Positions 56,641 to 64,000 of a DNA stretch of 64,000 nt are shown piece by piece. A program made the translations under genes and the position numbers. Origin of the DNA: an uncultured Bacteroidia bacterium (GTDB taxonomy: Bacteria > Bacteroidota > Bacteroidia > Bacteroidales > UBA932). The notes beneath the pieces were generated by a model, which worked only from the letters and a program-made list of their open reading frames with translations, did not search any database and had not been told where the DNA came from. Each line of letters begins with the position of its first letter. Position 1 is the stretch's first letter. The DNA is taken from positions 186,001-250,000 of the forward strand of contig CADCHE010000001.1 of assembly GCA_902801205.1 (NCBI GenBank). The letters run 5' to 3'.

Positions 56641-58884
56641 TCAGGAACCTGCGGCGACCGTGAAGCGGACGGAGACGGCGTTGCCGTCGCCGTCGACCGC
56701 CGTGACGGTATGGGTGCCCGGTGCCGGAGCAAGGTTCATCTGGTGGATGAGCCGCGTCGTGCCCACATAGGTGTCGTCCAGGTGCCAGAAGACTTCCGCG
56801 TCCTGCGTGCGGTGCGCCAGGTGGAAGGTGATCCCGCCGACGGACCCGTCCAGCTGGCGGGGCAGGTACAGCGTGCTCCCGTTTTCCGGGTAGATGAATT
56901 CCATCGGCTCCCAGGACGAGCGGTCCTTCGGGACGTAGGGCGTGTATTCCGGGTGCAGCTGGCGATAGTACCATTCCATCGACGGCGGCAGCTGGAATGT
57001 CCGGATGCCGTCCAGGGTCTTGTGATACGGGCAGGCATCGGTCCGGACCGATTTCCGAGGGAGCAGGAGGGTGTCGGCCCGCTCACAGTCGATGCCCTTC
57101 AGGTATCCGGAGACCGGGCAGACTTCGGCGCGCACGCCATCGTCCGGAAGGGGCTGGAGGAACCATCCCCCTTCGCTGTACCGGCCGTCCGGGTGCGTCC
57201 CGGCGGGCAGCAGCCCGAACAGGTCGAAGAGTACCGGTCCCGCGGTCCGCGCACCCGTAAGTCCGGGGACACCCTGCCCCTGCGCATTCCCGGCCCAGAC
57301 GCCGACGGCATAGTCGGCGGTCACGCCCACGGCCCAGGCGTCACGGAACCCGTAGCTGGTGCCGGTCTTCCAGGCGATGTTGCGGACGGACCGGATCATC
57401 CGCAGGTCGACTTCCTCCGGCCGGTTCACGTCTTTCAGGGCATCGAATACGTACCACAGGGCACACTTGTCTTTCAGCGGGAAGCGCTCGAGGCGGCTGC
57501 CTTTCTCTGCGGGCGTCTCCTGCAGGTAGGACGCGGCCATCGCCGCGTAAGCGGACGTGATGTCCAGCAGCGTCCCTTCGCCGCCGCCCAGGATGAGGGA
57601 CAGGCCGTAGTCGGCGGCGCTCCGCCCCAGGGTCGTGAGCCCGCAGCCGCGCAGCAGTTCCAGGAAGCGGGGAACCCCGTACTTGCGGAGCATGTGCACG
57701 GCAGGCACGTTCAGCGAGCGCGCCAGCGCTTCGTCGGCGGGAACGGCCCCGGCGAACTGGAGGTTGAAATTCTGGGGAGAGAAACCGTTGATATTGACCG
57801 GGATGTCGGGCAGCAGCGTCCGGGGCAGGATGTCGCCTTCCTGCAGGAGGGCTCCGTAAAGGAAGGGCTTGAGGATGCTGCCGGTGCTGCGCGGCGCCCG
57901 GACGATGTCCACGTCGGACCCCGGCCGGACGCGCGATGCGTCCGCATTCCCCACGTAGGCGAGCACTTCGCCGCTGCGGACGTCCACCACGACGGCGGCC
58001 AGGTCGTTCGTCCCGCTCCGGGCGAATTCGCGGCTCCAAACGTCCGTGGCGGCCTGCACCTGCCGCTGAAGGTGCAGGTCGATGTCCGTCCGTACACGCT
58101 GCCCCGGGAACCGTTTCCCGTACCATTCCACCAGTTGACGCGCATCGTCCGGCAGGGGCACCGGCCGCGGCGGGACGGGCTCCTCGCAGGCGAGCGCACA
58201 GTCCAGGGAATCGATCGCCCCCCGTTCCCGGAGGCGGACGAGCAGCCGGTTCCGCTTGGCCTGCAGGAGTGCGCGGTTCTTTCCGGGGTGGATTTCCGCC
58301 GGTGCATTCGGCAGGACGGCCAGCAGGGCCGCTTCCGACCAGGACAGTTCGTCCGCCGGCCGGCCGAAATACCGCCAGGCGGCAGCCTCCAGCCCCACGA
58401 CGTTGCCGCCGAACGGGGCGTGGGCCGCATACAGGGCCAGGATCTCGTCTTTCGAGCTGCGGAGCTCCAGCCGGGTGGCGAGCACCGCTTCGATCATTTT
58501 CTGCCAGAGCGTCCGCTCCTTCCGGCGCGACATGCGGATCACCTGCATCGTCAGGGTGCTGCCGCCGCCGGTGATGCGTCCGGCCTTGAGGTTGCCGGCG
58601 GCCGCCCGGACGATGGAAACAGGGTTCACACCGGGGTGGACATAGAACCACCGGTCTTCGAAGGTGACCAGTGCCGTCCGGAATTTCTCCGGGACCGTGT
58701 CGGTGACGGGGAACCGCCACTGTCCGTCCGCGGCGATGCGGGCCCCCAGCAGTTCGCCGTTCCGGTCGGTGACCACCGTCGAGTAGCGGGTTCCCTTGAA
58801 CAGGTCGCGCGGGAGACAGAAGAGGTAAGCCGTCCCTGCGGCGAGGGCGACCAGCAGGAGCAGGTTGCGGACGGCCGGTTTCAT
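56641..58884 (-). CDS. pbpC: Penicillin-binding protein 1C
   Basis: This 747-residue bifunctional enzyme has one signal-anchor helix, a GT51 glycosyltransferase domain with the catalytic Glu in TFEDRWFYVHPGVNP and RITGGGSTLTMQVIRM, a transpeptidase domain with the SxxK in RSTGSILKPFLYGALL and KTGTSYGFRDAW, and a C-terminal BiPBP_C domain (VGGITFHLAHRTQDAEVFWH). It polymerises peptidoglycan in the periplasm. The alpha-2-macroglobulin gene that often partners pbpC is not next to it; its upstream neighbour is the second efflux operon. Confidence 0.93.
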   Translation of the reverse strand: MKPAVRNLLLLVALAAGTAYLFCLPRDLFKGTRYSTVVTDRNGELLGARIAADGQWRFPVTDTVPEKFRTALVTFEDRWFYVHPGVNPVSIVRAAAGNLKAGRITGGGSTLTMQVIRMSRRKERTLWQKMIEAVLATRLELRSSKDEILALYAAHAPFGGNVVGLEAAAWRYFGRPADELSWSEAALLAVLPNAPAEIHPGKNRALLQAKRNRLLVRLRERGAIDSLDCALACEEPVPPRPVPLPDDARQLVEWYGKRFPGQRVRTDIDLHLQRQVQAATDVWSREFARSGTNDLAAVVVDVRSGEVLAYVGNADASRVRPGSDVDIVRAPRSTGSILKPFLYGALLQEGDILPRTLLPDIPVNINGFSPQNFNLQFAGAVPADEALARSLNVPAVHMLRKYGVPRFLELLRGCGLTTLGRSAADYGLSLILGGGEGTLLDITSAYAAMAASYLQETPAEKGSRLERFPLKDKCALWYVFDALKDVNRPEEVDLRMIRSVRNIAWKTGTSYGFRDAWAVGVTADYAVGVWAGNAQGQGVPGLTGARTAGPVLFDLFGLLPAGTHPDGRYSEGGWFLQPLPDDGVRAEVCPVSGYLKGIDCERADTLLLPRKSVRTDACPYHKTLDGIRTFQLPPSMEWYYRQLHPEYTPYVPKDRSSWEPMEFIYPENGSTLYLPRQLDGSVGGITFHLAHRTQDAEVFWHLDDTYVGTTRLIHQMNLAPAPGTHTVTAVDGDGNAVSVRFTVAAGS

Positions 58885-58888
58885 GGTT

Positions 58889-60181
58889 TTATTCCGCTCC
58901 GCCGCCCAGCGCCTGGTAGAGGAGGGCTGTCGAACGGATCAGTTCGAGGCGGTCCGTCACGATGCCCAGTTCGGCATCGAGGAGGGACTGCTGGGCCGTG
59001 AGCACTTCCAGGTAGTTGGTCGTCGAGTACCGCATCATCAGTTCGATTTTCTCCACCGCCTGGGCGAGGGCGTCGCGCTGGCGGGTGTCGATCTCGATCC
59101 GGTCCGCGGCACTCCGGCAGAGCGCCAGGGCGTTGTTTACTTCGGTGCCGGCGTCGAGCAGGGTCTGGCGGAACCGCAGCCGGGCTTCTTCCTGCCGGGC
59201 CTGTGCCGTCTTCAGGGCGGCGCGGTTCGCTCCGCGGCTCAGCACGGGGGCTGTCAGGGAAGCGAGCGCCGACCAGGCCGGATCGGCCTTTGCGGTGAGG
59301 AGCCAGTCGGCGGCGCCGGTCAGGGTCAGGTCCGGGTAGAAGGCGGAACGCGCTCCGGCCGTGGTGTAGAATGCGGTGGCGAGGGCTGCTTCGGCCGCCC
59401 GGACATCCGGACGGGCAGCGGTGGCCTGCAACGGCTGGTTGTCAAAGACTTCGTCAGGGAAGGACACGTCCTCGAGACGGCCCCGCGCGATGTCGAACGG
59501 CAGCGCGCCGACGAGGGCGGCCAGGCTGTTCTGCGCCGTCTCGATCTGTCCGCGGATCTCGCGCGCGGAGGCTTCGAGCTTGATTTTCTTGGCTTTGGCC
59601 TGCAGGACGGCGATGTCGTTCGTCTTGCCGGCCGCCTTGAGCGATTCGAGGACGGCGATGGTCTTGTCCCAATTCTCGAGGGTCCGCATGCTGATGTCCT
59701 GCCGGCTGTCCAGCGCCAGGAGGTTGTAGTAGGCGGTGGCGACGGCGGCAACCAGCGCGGAGCGGACGGCCAGGGTCTGGGCCTCCTGCTCCTGGAGCGA
59801 TGCCCGGGCGGCGGCGCGGGCGTTCCGGAGCCGTCCGAAGAGGTCGATCTGCCAGGCGGCGTTCAAACCGGCGGAAAGGTCTCCGCCGCGCAGGTCGCCC
59901 TTCCCGGCTGCGGTCAGCGAGGGCAGGTAGGCGTGAGCGGTTCGTTCGAAGGCGGCTTCCGCCTCCTCGACCCTCTTCAGCGCGACTTGCAGGTCGGTGG
60001 CCTGCGCGAGTGCCGTGTCGATCAGTGCCTGCAGGCAGGGATCGGTATACAGCGCCTGCCAGGGCAGCGGCGTAATGCTTTCAGGACATTCCACGTCCAG
60101 GGCCGGCCGTTCGTAGCGGTCGTAGATGCCGCAGCCTGCCAGACACAGGACGGCGGCCGTGATCAGGATGCTTCTTCTCAT
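58889..60181 (-). CDS. OprM/NodT-type outer-membrane efflux lipoprotein
   Basis: This 430-residue TolC-family protein starts with a lipoprotein signal (MRRSILITAAVLCLAGC) and has two outer-membrane-efflux repeats (AYLPSLTAAGKGDLRGG, AWQIDLFGRLRNARAAARA, SAFYPDLTLTGAADWL). It is lipid-anchored in the outer membrane and forms the exit duct of the second RND system. It overlaps the pump gene by 4 nt. It is shorter than usual (about 460-480), but no part is obviously missing. Confidence 0.92.
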   Translation of the reverse strand: MRRSILITAAVLCLAGCGIYDRYERPALDVECPESITPLPWQALYTDPCLQALIDTALAQATDLQVALKRVEEAEAAFERTAHAYLPSLTAAGKGDLRGGDLSAGLNAAWQIDLFGRLRNARAAARASLQEQEAQTLAVRSALVAAVATAYYNLLALDSRQDISMRTLENWDKTIAVLESLKAAGKTNDIAVLQAKAKKIKLEASAREIRGQIETAQNSLAALVGALPFDIARGRLEDVSFPDEVFDNQPLQATAARPDVRAAEAALATAFYTTAGARSAFYPDLTLTGAADWLLTAKADPAWSALASLTAPVLSRGANRAALKTAQARQEEARLRFRQTLLDAGTEVNNALALCRSAADRIEIDTRQRDALAQAVEKIELMMRYSTTNYLEVLTAQQSLLDAELGIVTDRLELIRSTALLYQALGGGAE

Positions 60182-63100
60182 GACAATTCCTCCTCTTCCG
60201 GTTCCCGCTTGTGGGGGAACATTTTTTCGTGCAGGTACATGAAGACGATGGTCAGCACCGGCGTGACGAGCAGCAGGGCGATGGTGCCGACCAGCATGCC
60301 GCCCGCCGCACCGACACCCACGGAGATGTTTCCGTTCGCGCCGACACCGTTCGCGAAGACCAGGGGCAGCAGGCCGATGATCATCGTGAGCGAGGTCATC
60401 AGGATCGGACGGAGCCGGTCGCGGGCCGCGCTCATCGCGGACTGGGTGATGCTGGCGCCCTTCTTGCGGGCGAGGGTCGCGTACTCGGTCAGGAGCACGG
60501 CCGTCTTCGCCAGCAGGCCGATCAGCATGATCAGTCCGATCTGCAGGTAGATGTTGTTGTCCAGTCCCCAGGCGCGGGCGAACAGGAAACTGCCCAGCAG
60601 GCCGAAGGGGACGGAGAGGATGATGGCCAGGGGAATGGTCACGCTTTCATACAGGGCGCACAGGATCAGGAAGATGAAGAGCAGGCAGATCGCGAAGACG
60701 ATGACGGTCGTGTTGCCGCTCTCCGCCTCTTCGCGCGACATGCCGCCGAACTCGAAGCCGTATCCTTCCGGCAGGGCGGTCCGGGCGGTTTCGGAAATGG
60801 CGGCGATGGCCTGTCCGGAACTGTGTCCCCGGCCGTTTTCGCCGTAGACGGAGATGGACGGGAACAGGTTGAAGCGCGACAGCGATTCCGATCCGTACAC
60901 CTTGGTGAGCCGGATGTACTGGCTGATCGGCGACATTTCGCCGGAGTTGCTCCGGACATAGATGTTGTTGAAGGCTTCTTCGTCAGCGCGGAACTGGGGC
61001 GAAGCCTGGATCATCACGCGGTAGATCTTCGTGAAGCGGTTGATGTTGGAAGCGTACACGCCGCCGACATAGCCGGCAAGCACGCTCAGCACCGACCGGG
61101 GCGAGACGCCGTTGCGTTTGCACCGGACGGCGTCAACGTCCACGACGAACTGGGGATATTTGGTGTCGAAACTGGTGTAGGCGCGCGAGATCTCGGGCCG
61201 CTGGTTCAGGGCAGCGATGAAGTCCCGCGTGTATTTGAGCAGGTCTTCGATCGTGCCTCCCTTCTTGTCCTGGACATAGAGCTCGAAACCGGATCCGGAC
61301 CCGTAGCCGGCGATCATGGGCCGGGTTGACAGGCGGATCTGGGCGGCGGAGATGGAAGCGGTGCGCCGGTAGATTTCTTCCATGACGGCGGCTTCCGAAT
61401 CTTCCTTTCCCTTGCGCTCCTTCCAGTTCTTGAGACGCAGGTTGAAGGATGCGGCGGCCGTCGTCGTGGTGCGCCGGGCGTCGGAACCGGTCGTGCGCGC
61501 GTACAGCTCCAGCTGGGGGATGTCGCGGATGATCTCTTCCACTTCGGCCGTGATGCGGCTCGTCTCCTCGAGGTTGGTGCCCGGGGCGGCCTGGACGTTC
61601 ACCGTGATGCTGCCGAGGTCCTCCTGCGGGACGAGGCTGCTCTTTGTCGTCAGCAGCATGGCGGCCAGTCCGCCGATGGCACCGACGATCAGCAGCCAGA
61701 CCCATCCCTTGTGCTTGAACAGGGCCAGCTCGACGAACGAATAGCCTTGCTTGAAGCGGTCGAAGACGCGGTTCCATGCGAAATGGAAACGGTCGGAGAA
61801 GCCGGCCTTCTCACCCTTGCTGACATCGGCCCGGGGACGCAGCAGCAGGGCGCAGAGCGCCGGGCTGAGGGTCAGCGAATTGATGCAGGAGATGCCGACG
61901 GCGACCGCCATCGTGAGGCCGAACTGCGTGTAGAAGATACCGGTCGTCCCGCCCATGAAACAGACGGGGATGAAAACCGCCATGAAGACGAGGGTGTTCG
62001 TGATGATGGCACCGGTAAGTCCCTTCATCGCATCGATCGTGGCGCGGTACGGGGAGGTGTAACCCTCGTCGAACTTGGCCTGGACCGCCTCGACGACGAC
62101 GATCGAGTCGTCCACCACCGTACCGATCACCAGCACCAGGGCGAACAGCGTCAGCAGGTTGAGGCTGAAGCCCGCTGCGTAGATGAAGGCGAAGGTCCCC
62201 ACCAGCGAGACGAGGATCGACAGGGAGGGGATGAGGGTCGCCTTGAAGTCGTGCAGGAAGAGGTAGACGACGAGGATGACCAGGAGGATCGCCAGGAAGA
62301 GCGTCTTGATGACTTCGGCGATGGAGGCATCGAGGAAGTCCTTGATACTCATGACCGTCACCAGCTTCATCCCGCGCGGAAGGTCCTTCTCGAAGGCCTT
62401 GAATTCCTTCTCCACCTTCTTGATGACTTCATTGGCGTTCGACCCGGAGGTCTGGACGATCATCAGGTTGCAGGAAGGATGCCCGTTCACCTCGTTGAAA
62501 AAGTTGTACTGCTGGGCGCCGAGCTCGATGGTGGCCACTTCGCCCAGGCGGAGCAGGCGTCCGTCGGGCAGGGACTTGATCACCATGTTCTCGAAGTCCT
62601 CCTCTTTCTCGTAGCGGCCGCGGTATTTGAGCGTGTAGACGAAGACATTGTCCGTCTCCAGGCCCAGCTTGCCGGTTGCCGCCTCGATGTTCTGTTCGGA
62701 GAGCACCTCCCGGATGTCGTCCGGTACGAGGGAATACATCGCCATCTTGCCCGGGTCGAGCCAGATGCGCATCGAGTATCGGGCGCCGAAGACGTTCACC
62801 TCACCGACGCCGGGGATCCGGCTCAGCTTGGGTTCCAGGTTGATCTGCAGGTAGTTCGTGAGGAAGTTCGAGGCAAACGAATCGTCCGGGCTGTAGAGGG
62901 CCACGAACATCAGGGTGCCGGTCTGCATCTTGCGGACGGTGACGCCGCTCTGGACGACTTCGGCGGGCAGGAGGCGCTGCGCCTCGCCCACGCGGTTCTG
63001 CACGTTGACGACCGACATGTCCGGGTCGGTGCCCTGCTTGAAGTAGATACGGATGCTCGCCTGGCCCGCGTTCGTGGCGCTGGAGGTCATGTACATCATG

Positions 63101-63324
63101 TTCTCCACGCCGTTGATGGACTCTTCCAGCGGGACGACGACGCTCTTCATCACGGTCTCGGCACTCGCGCCGGCGTAGTTCGCGAAGACGGTGACGGTCG
63201 GCGGGGCGATGTCGGGGTACTGCTCGAGCGGCAGCTGCGACAGGGCGATCAGTCCGATGATCAGGACGGCCACGGAGATCACCCCCGAGAGGATCGGCCG
63301 GTCGATGAAAGTCTTTACGTTCAT
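60178..63324 (-). CDS. HAE1-type RND multidrug efflux pump
   Basis: This 1048-residue pump has the AcrB/MexB layout with opening FIDRPILSGVISVAVLIIGL and QLPLEQYPDIAPPTVTVFA, the proton-relay TM4 motif VIGTVVDDSIVVVEAVQ, FIPVCFMGGTTGIFY and the second-half LLAKTAVLLTEYATLAR. It is of the hydrophobic-amphiphilic efflux type and likely exports drugs, dyes or bile-salt-like compounds; the substrate is not fixed by sequence. It overlaps the adaptor gene upstream and the OprM gene downstream by 4 nt each. Confidence 0.97.
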   Translation of the reverse strand: MNVKTFIDRPILSGVISVAVLIIGLIALSQLPLEQYPDIAPPTVTVFANYAGASAETVMKSVVVPLEESINGVENMMYMTSSATNAGQASIRIYFKQGTDPDMSVVNVQNRVGEAQRLLPAEVVQSGVTVRKMQTGTLMFVALYSPDDSFASNFLTNYLQINLEPKLSRIPGVGEVNVFGARYSMRIWLDPGKMAMYSLVPDDIREVLSEQNIEAATGKLGLETDNVFVYTLKYRGRYEKEEDFENMVIKSLPDGRLLRLGEVATIELGAQQYNFFNEVNGHPSCNLMIVQTSGSNANEVIKKVEKEFKAFEKDLPRGMKLVTVMSIKDFLDASIAEVIKTLFLAILLVILVVYLFLHDFKATLIPSLSILVSLVGTFAFIYAAGFSLNLLTLFALVLVIGTVVDDSIVVVEAVQAKFDEGYTSPYRATIDAMKGLTGAIITNTLVFMAVFIPVCFMGGTTGIFYTQFGLTMAVAVGISCINSLTLSPALCALLLRPRADVSKGEKAGFSDRFHFAWNRVFDRFKQGYSFVELALFKHKGWVWLLIVGAIGGLAAMLLTTKSSLVPQEDLGSITVNVQAAPGTNLEETSRITAEVEEIIRDIPQLELYARTTGSDARRTTTTAAASFNLRLKNWKERKGKEDSEAAVMEEIYRRTASISAAQIRLSTRPMIAGYGSGSGFELYVQDKKGGTIEDLLKYTRDFIAALNQRPEISRAYTSFDTKYPQFVVDVDAVRCKRNGVSPRSVLSVLAGYVGGVYASNINRFTKIYRVMIQASPQFRADEEAFNNIYVRSNSGEMSPISQYIRLTKVYGSESLSRFNLFPSISVYGENGRGHSSGQAIAAISETARTALPEGYGFEFGGMSREEAESGNTTVIVFAICLLFIFLILCALYESVTIPLAIILSVPFGLLGSFLFARAWGLDNNIYLQIGLIMLIGLLAKTAVLLTEYATLARKKGASITQSAMSAARDRLRPILMTSLTMIIGLLPLVFANGVGANGNISVGVGAAGGMLVGTIALLLVTPVLTIVFMYLHEKMFPHKREPEEEELS

Positions 63325-64000
63325 TCTTCCGCGATTATGACAGGGGTTCCTTCCCGAAGCAGGCCGGCGCCTTCCGCGATCAGGATGTCACCGTCCTTCA
63401 GGCCTTCTTCGACGACGTAGTCCGTTCCGTTGTTGAGCCCCAGCACTTTCACGGGCTGCGAGACGGTCTTCCCGTCCACGACCTTGAAGACGAAGACCCG
63501 CTCCTGGATCTCGTAGGTGGCGCTCTGCGGAATCACGATGCAGTTTTCCAGCCGGGTGGGGACGATGACCGTCGCGGTGCCGCCGCTGCGGAGCAGCCGC
63601 TCGGGGTTCGGGTAGGAGGCCCGCATCCGCACCGATCCGGTGGAGGCGTCCACGATGCCGCTCACGGCGTCGATCCGGCCCTTGTGGGCGTATTTCGTGC
63701 CGTCGCTCATCAGCAGCTCCACGTCCGGCATCTCGCGCAGGAACATCTCCTGCGTCCCGTGGGCGCGGATGTAACTGAGGATCTGGTTTTCGCTGACCGA
63801 GAAGTAGGCATGCGCGTTCCGGTCGTCCGACACGGTCACGAGCGGCTGGGTGATGGCGCTGCTCACGAGTGCGCCCACCCGGTAGGGAATCATGCCTGCG
63901 ACACCGTCCACGGGACTCTTCACGACGGTGTAGGACAGGTTGTTCCGGGCCGTCGTCACCTGGGCCTTGGCCTGGGCGTAGGCGGCTTCCGCCGCGGCGA
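63321..64000 (-). CDS. RND efflux periplasmic adaptor, 5' end outside window
   Basis: The C-terminal 226 residues of a membrane-fusion-protein adaptor are visible; the start lies beyond 64000. It reads an alpha-hairpin end (AYAQAKAQVTTARNNL), the lipoyl second half (SYTVVKSPVDGVAGMIPYRV), a beta-barrel domain (YFSVSENQILSYIRA) and the membrane-proximal domain (VFKVVDGKTVSQPVKVL). It is the AcrA/MexA-type partner of the HAE1 pump, whose gene it overlaps by 4 nt. The direction implies the promoter and possibly a TetR regulator lie outside the window. Confidence 0.92.
   Translation of the reverse strand, partial: AAAEAAYAQAKAQVTTARNNLSYTVVKSPVDGVAGMIPYRVGALVSSAITQPLVTVSDDRNAHAYFSVSENQILSYIRAHGTQEMFLREMPDVELLMSDGTKYAHKGRIDAVSGIVDASTGSVRMRASYPNPERLLRSGGTATVIVPTRLENCIVIPQSATYEIQERVFVFKVVDGKTVSQPVKVLGLNNGTDYVVEEGLKDGDILIAEGAGLLREGTPVIIAEE

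Noticed and set aside
1..64000. CRISPR arrays, insertion sequences, prophage genes or rRNA operons
   Set aside because: No regularly spaced repeats, transposase, integrase, phage structural genes or rRNA sequences were seen on reading either strand.

Overview
The window comes from a GC-rich member of the Bacteroidota, most likely order Bacteroidales. Nearly every promoter has the phylum's TAnnTTTG -7 element, Shine-Dalgarno sequences are almost absent except before rpsU, and many genes are Bacteroidota-specific (DUF4293, DUF4271, DUF2723, GldH, RicT/PSP1, PG0541-like, OMP_b-brl TonB-type barrel). The species cannot be named from the sequence alone.

Layout: 0-9 kb holds a nucleoside phosphorylase (cut by the window edge), DUF4293, menG, the cluster yciH/SUI1-DUF4271-hemD-rnpA-yidD, a large DUF2723 glycosyltransferase, an rRNA-type methyltransferase, pgk and lgt. 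From 11 to 17 kb there is a four-gene RND efflux operon (TolC, adaptor, pump, PG0541-like PII-sized protein). From 17 to 23 kb lies a long co-directional run: trxA, an outer-membrane barrel, LOG-family hydrolase, polyprenyl synthase, holB, ricT, gldH, trmB. From 23 to 31 kb come a U32 peptidase-family protein, a CBM20-GH77 glucanotransferase, a DUF695-like protein, a secreted EEP-family protein, tRNA-Val(GAC), two glycosyltransferases, tRNA-Leu(TAG) and a membrane protein of unknown function. From 31 to 43 kb come a giant AsmA-like protein, rpsU, an AAA ATPase-sirtuin pair, rplU-rpmA, serS, ruvC and an outer-membrane receptor-like barrel. From 42.7 to 51.5 kb are rluD-type synthase, PASTA protein, LysE transporter, der, a small Cys protein, prs, engB, xseA, xseB and an S41 protease. 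From 54.3 to 64 kb are murI, pncB, pbpC and a second RND pump operon (OprM-type TolC, HAE1 pump, adaptor cut by the window edge).

The one clearly accessory segment is about 51.5-54.25 kb. It is visibly AT-rich in an otherwise GC-rich window and is inserted between the S41 protease and murI. It holds an intact orphan gene of unknown family (51879-52628). Immediately before that gene is a frameshifted, deleted remnant of what reads as the toxin tip of an Rhs/polymorphic toxin (about 52632-52900). Further upstream are two unknown exported proteins and the 3' remnant of another gene. I read this as a decayed polymorphic-toxin locus that kept its immunity gene(s).

Regulatory points: several genes (DUF4293, malQ, ruvC, asmA-like) have the -7 element only 4-7 nt before the ATG, implying leaderless mRNAs. 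rpsU alone carries a full AAGGAGGTG Shine-Dalgarno, matching the known bS21/anti-SD autoregulation idea for Bacteroidota. rplU has a leader of about 80 nt with a hairpin and a 20-codon basic ORF.
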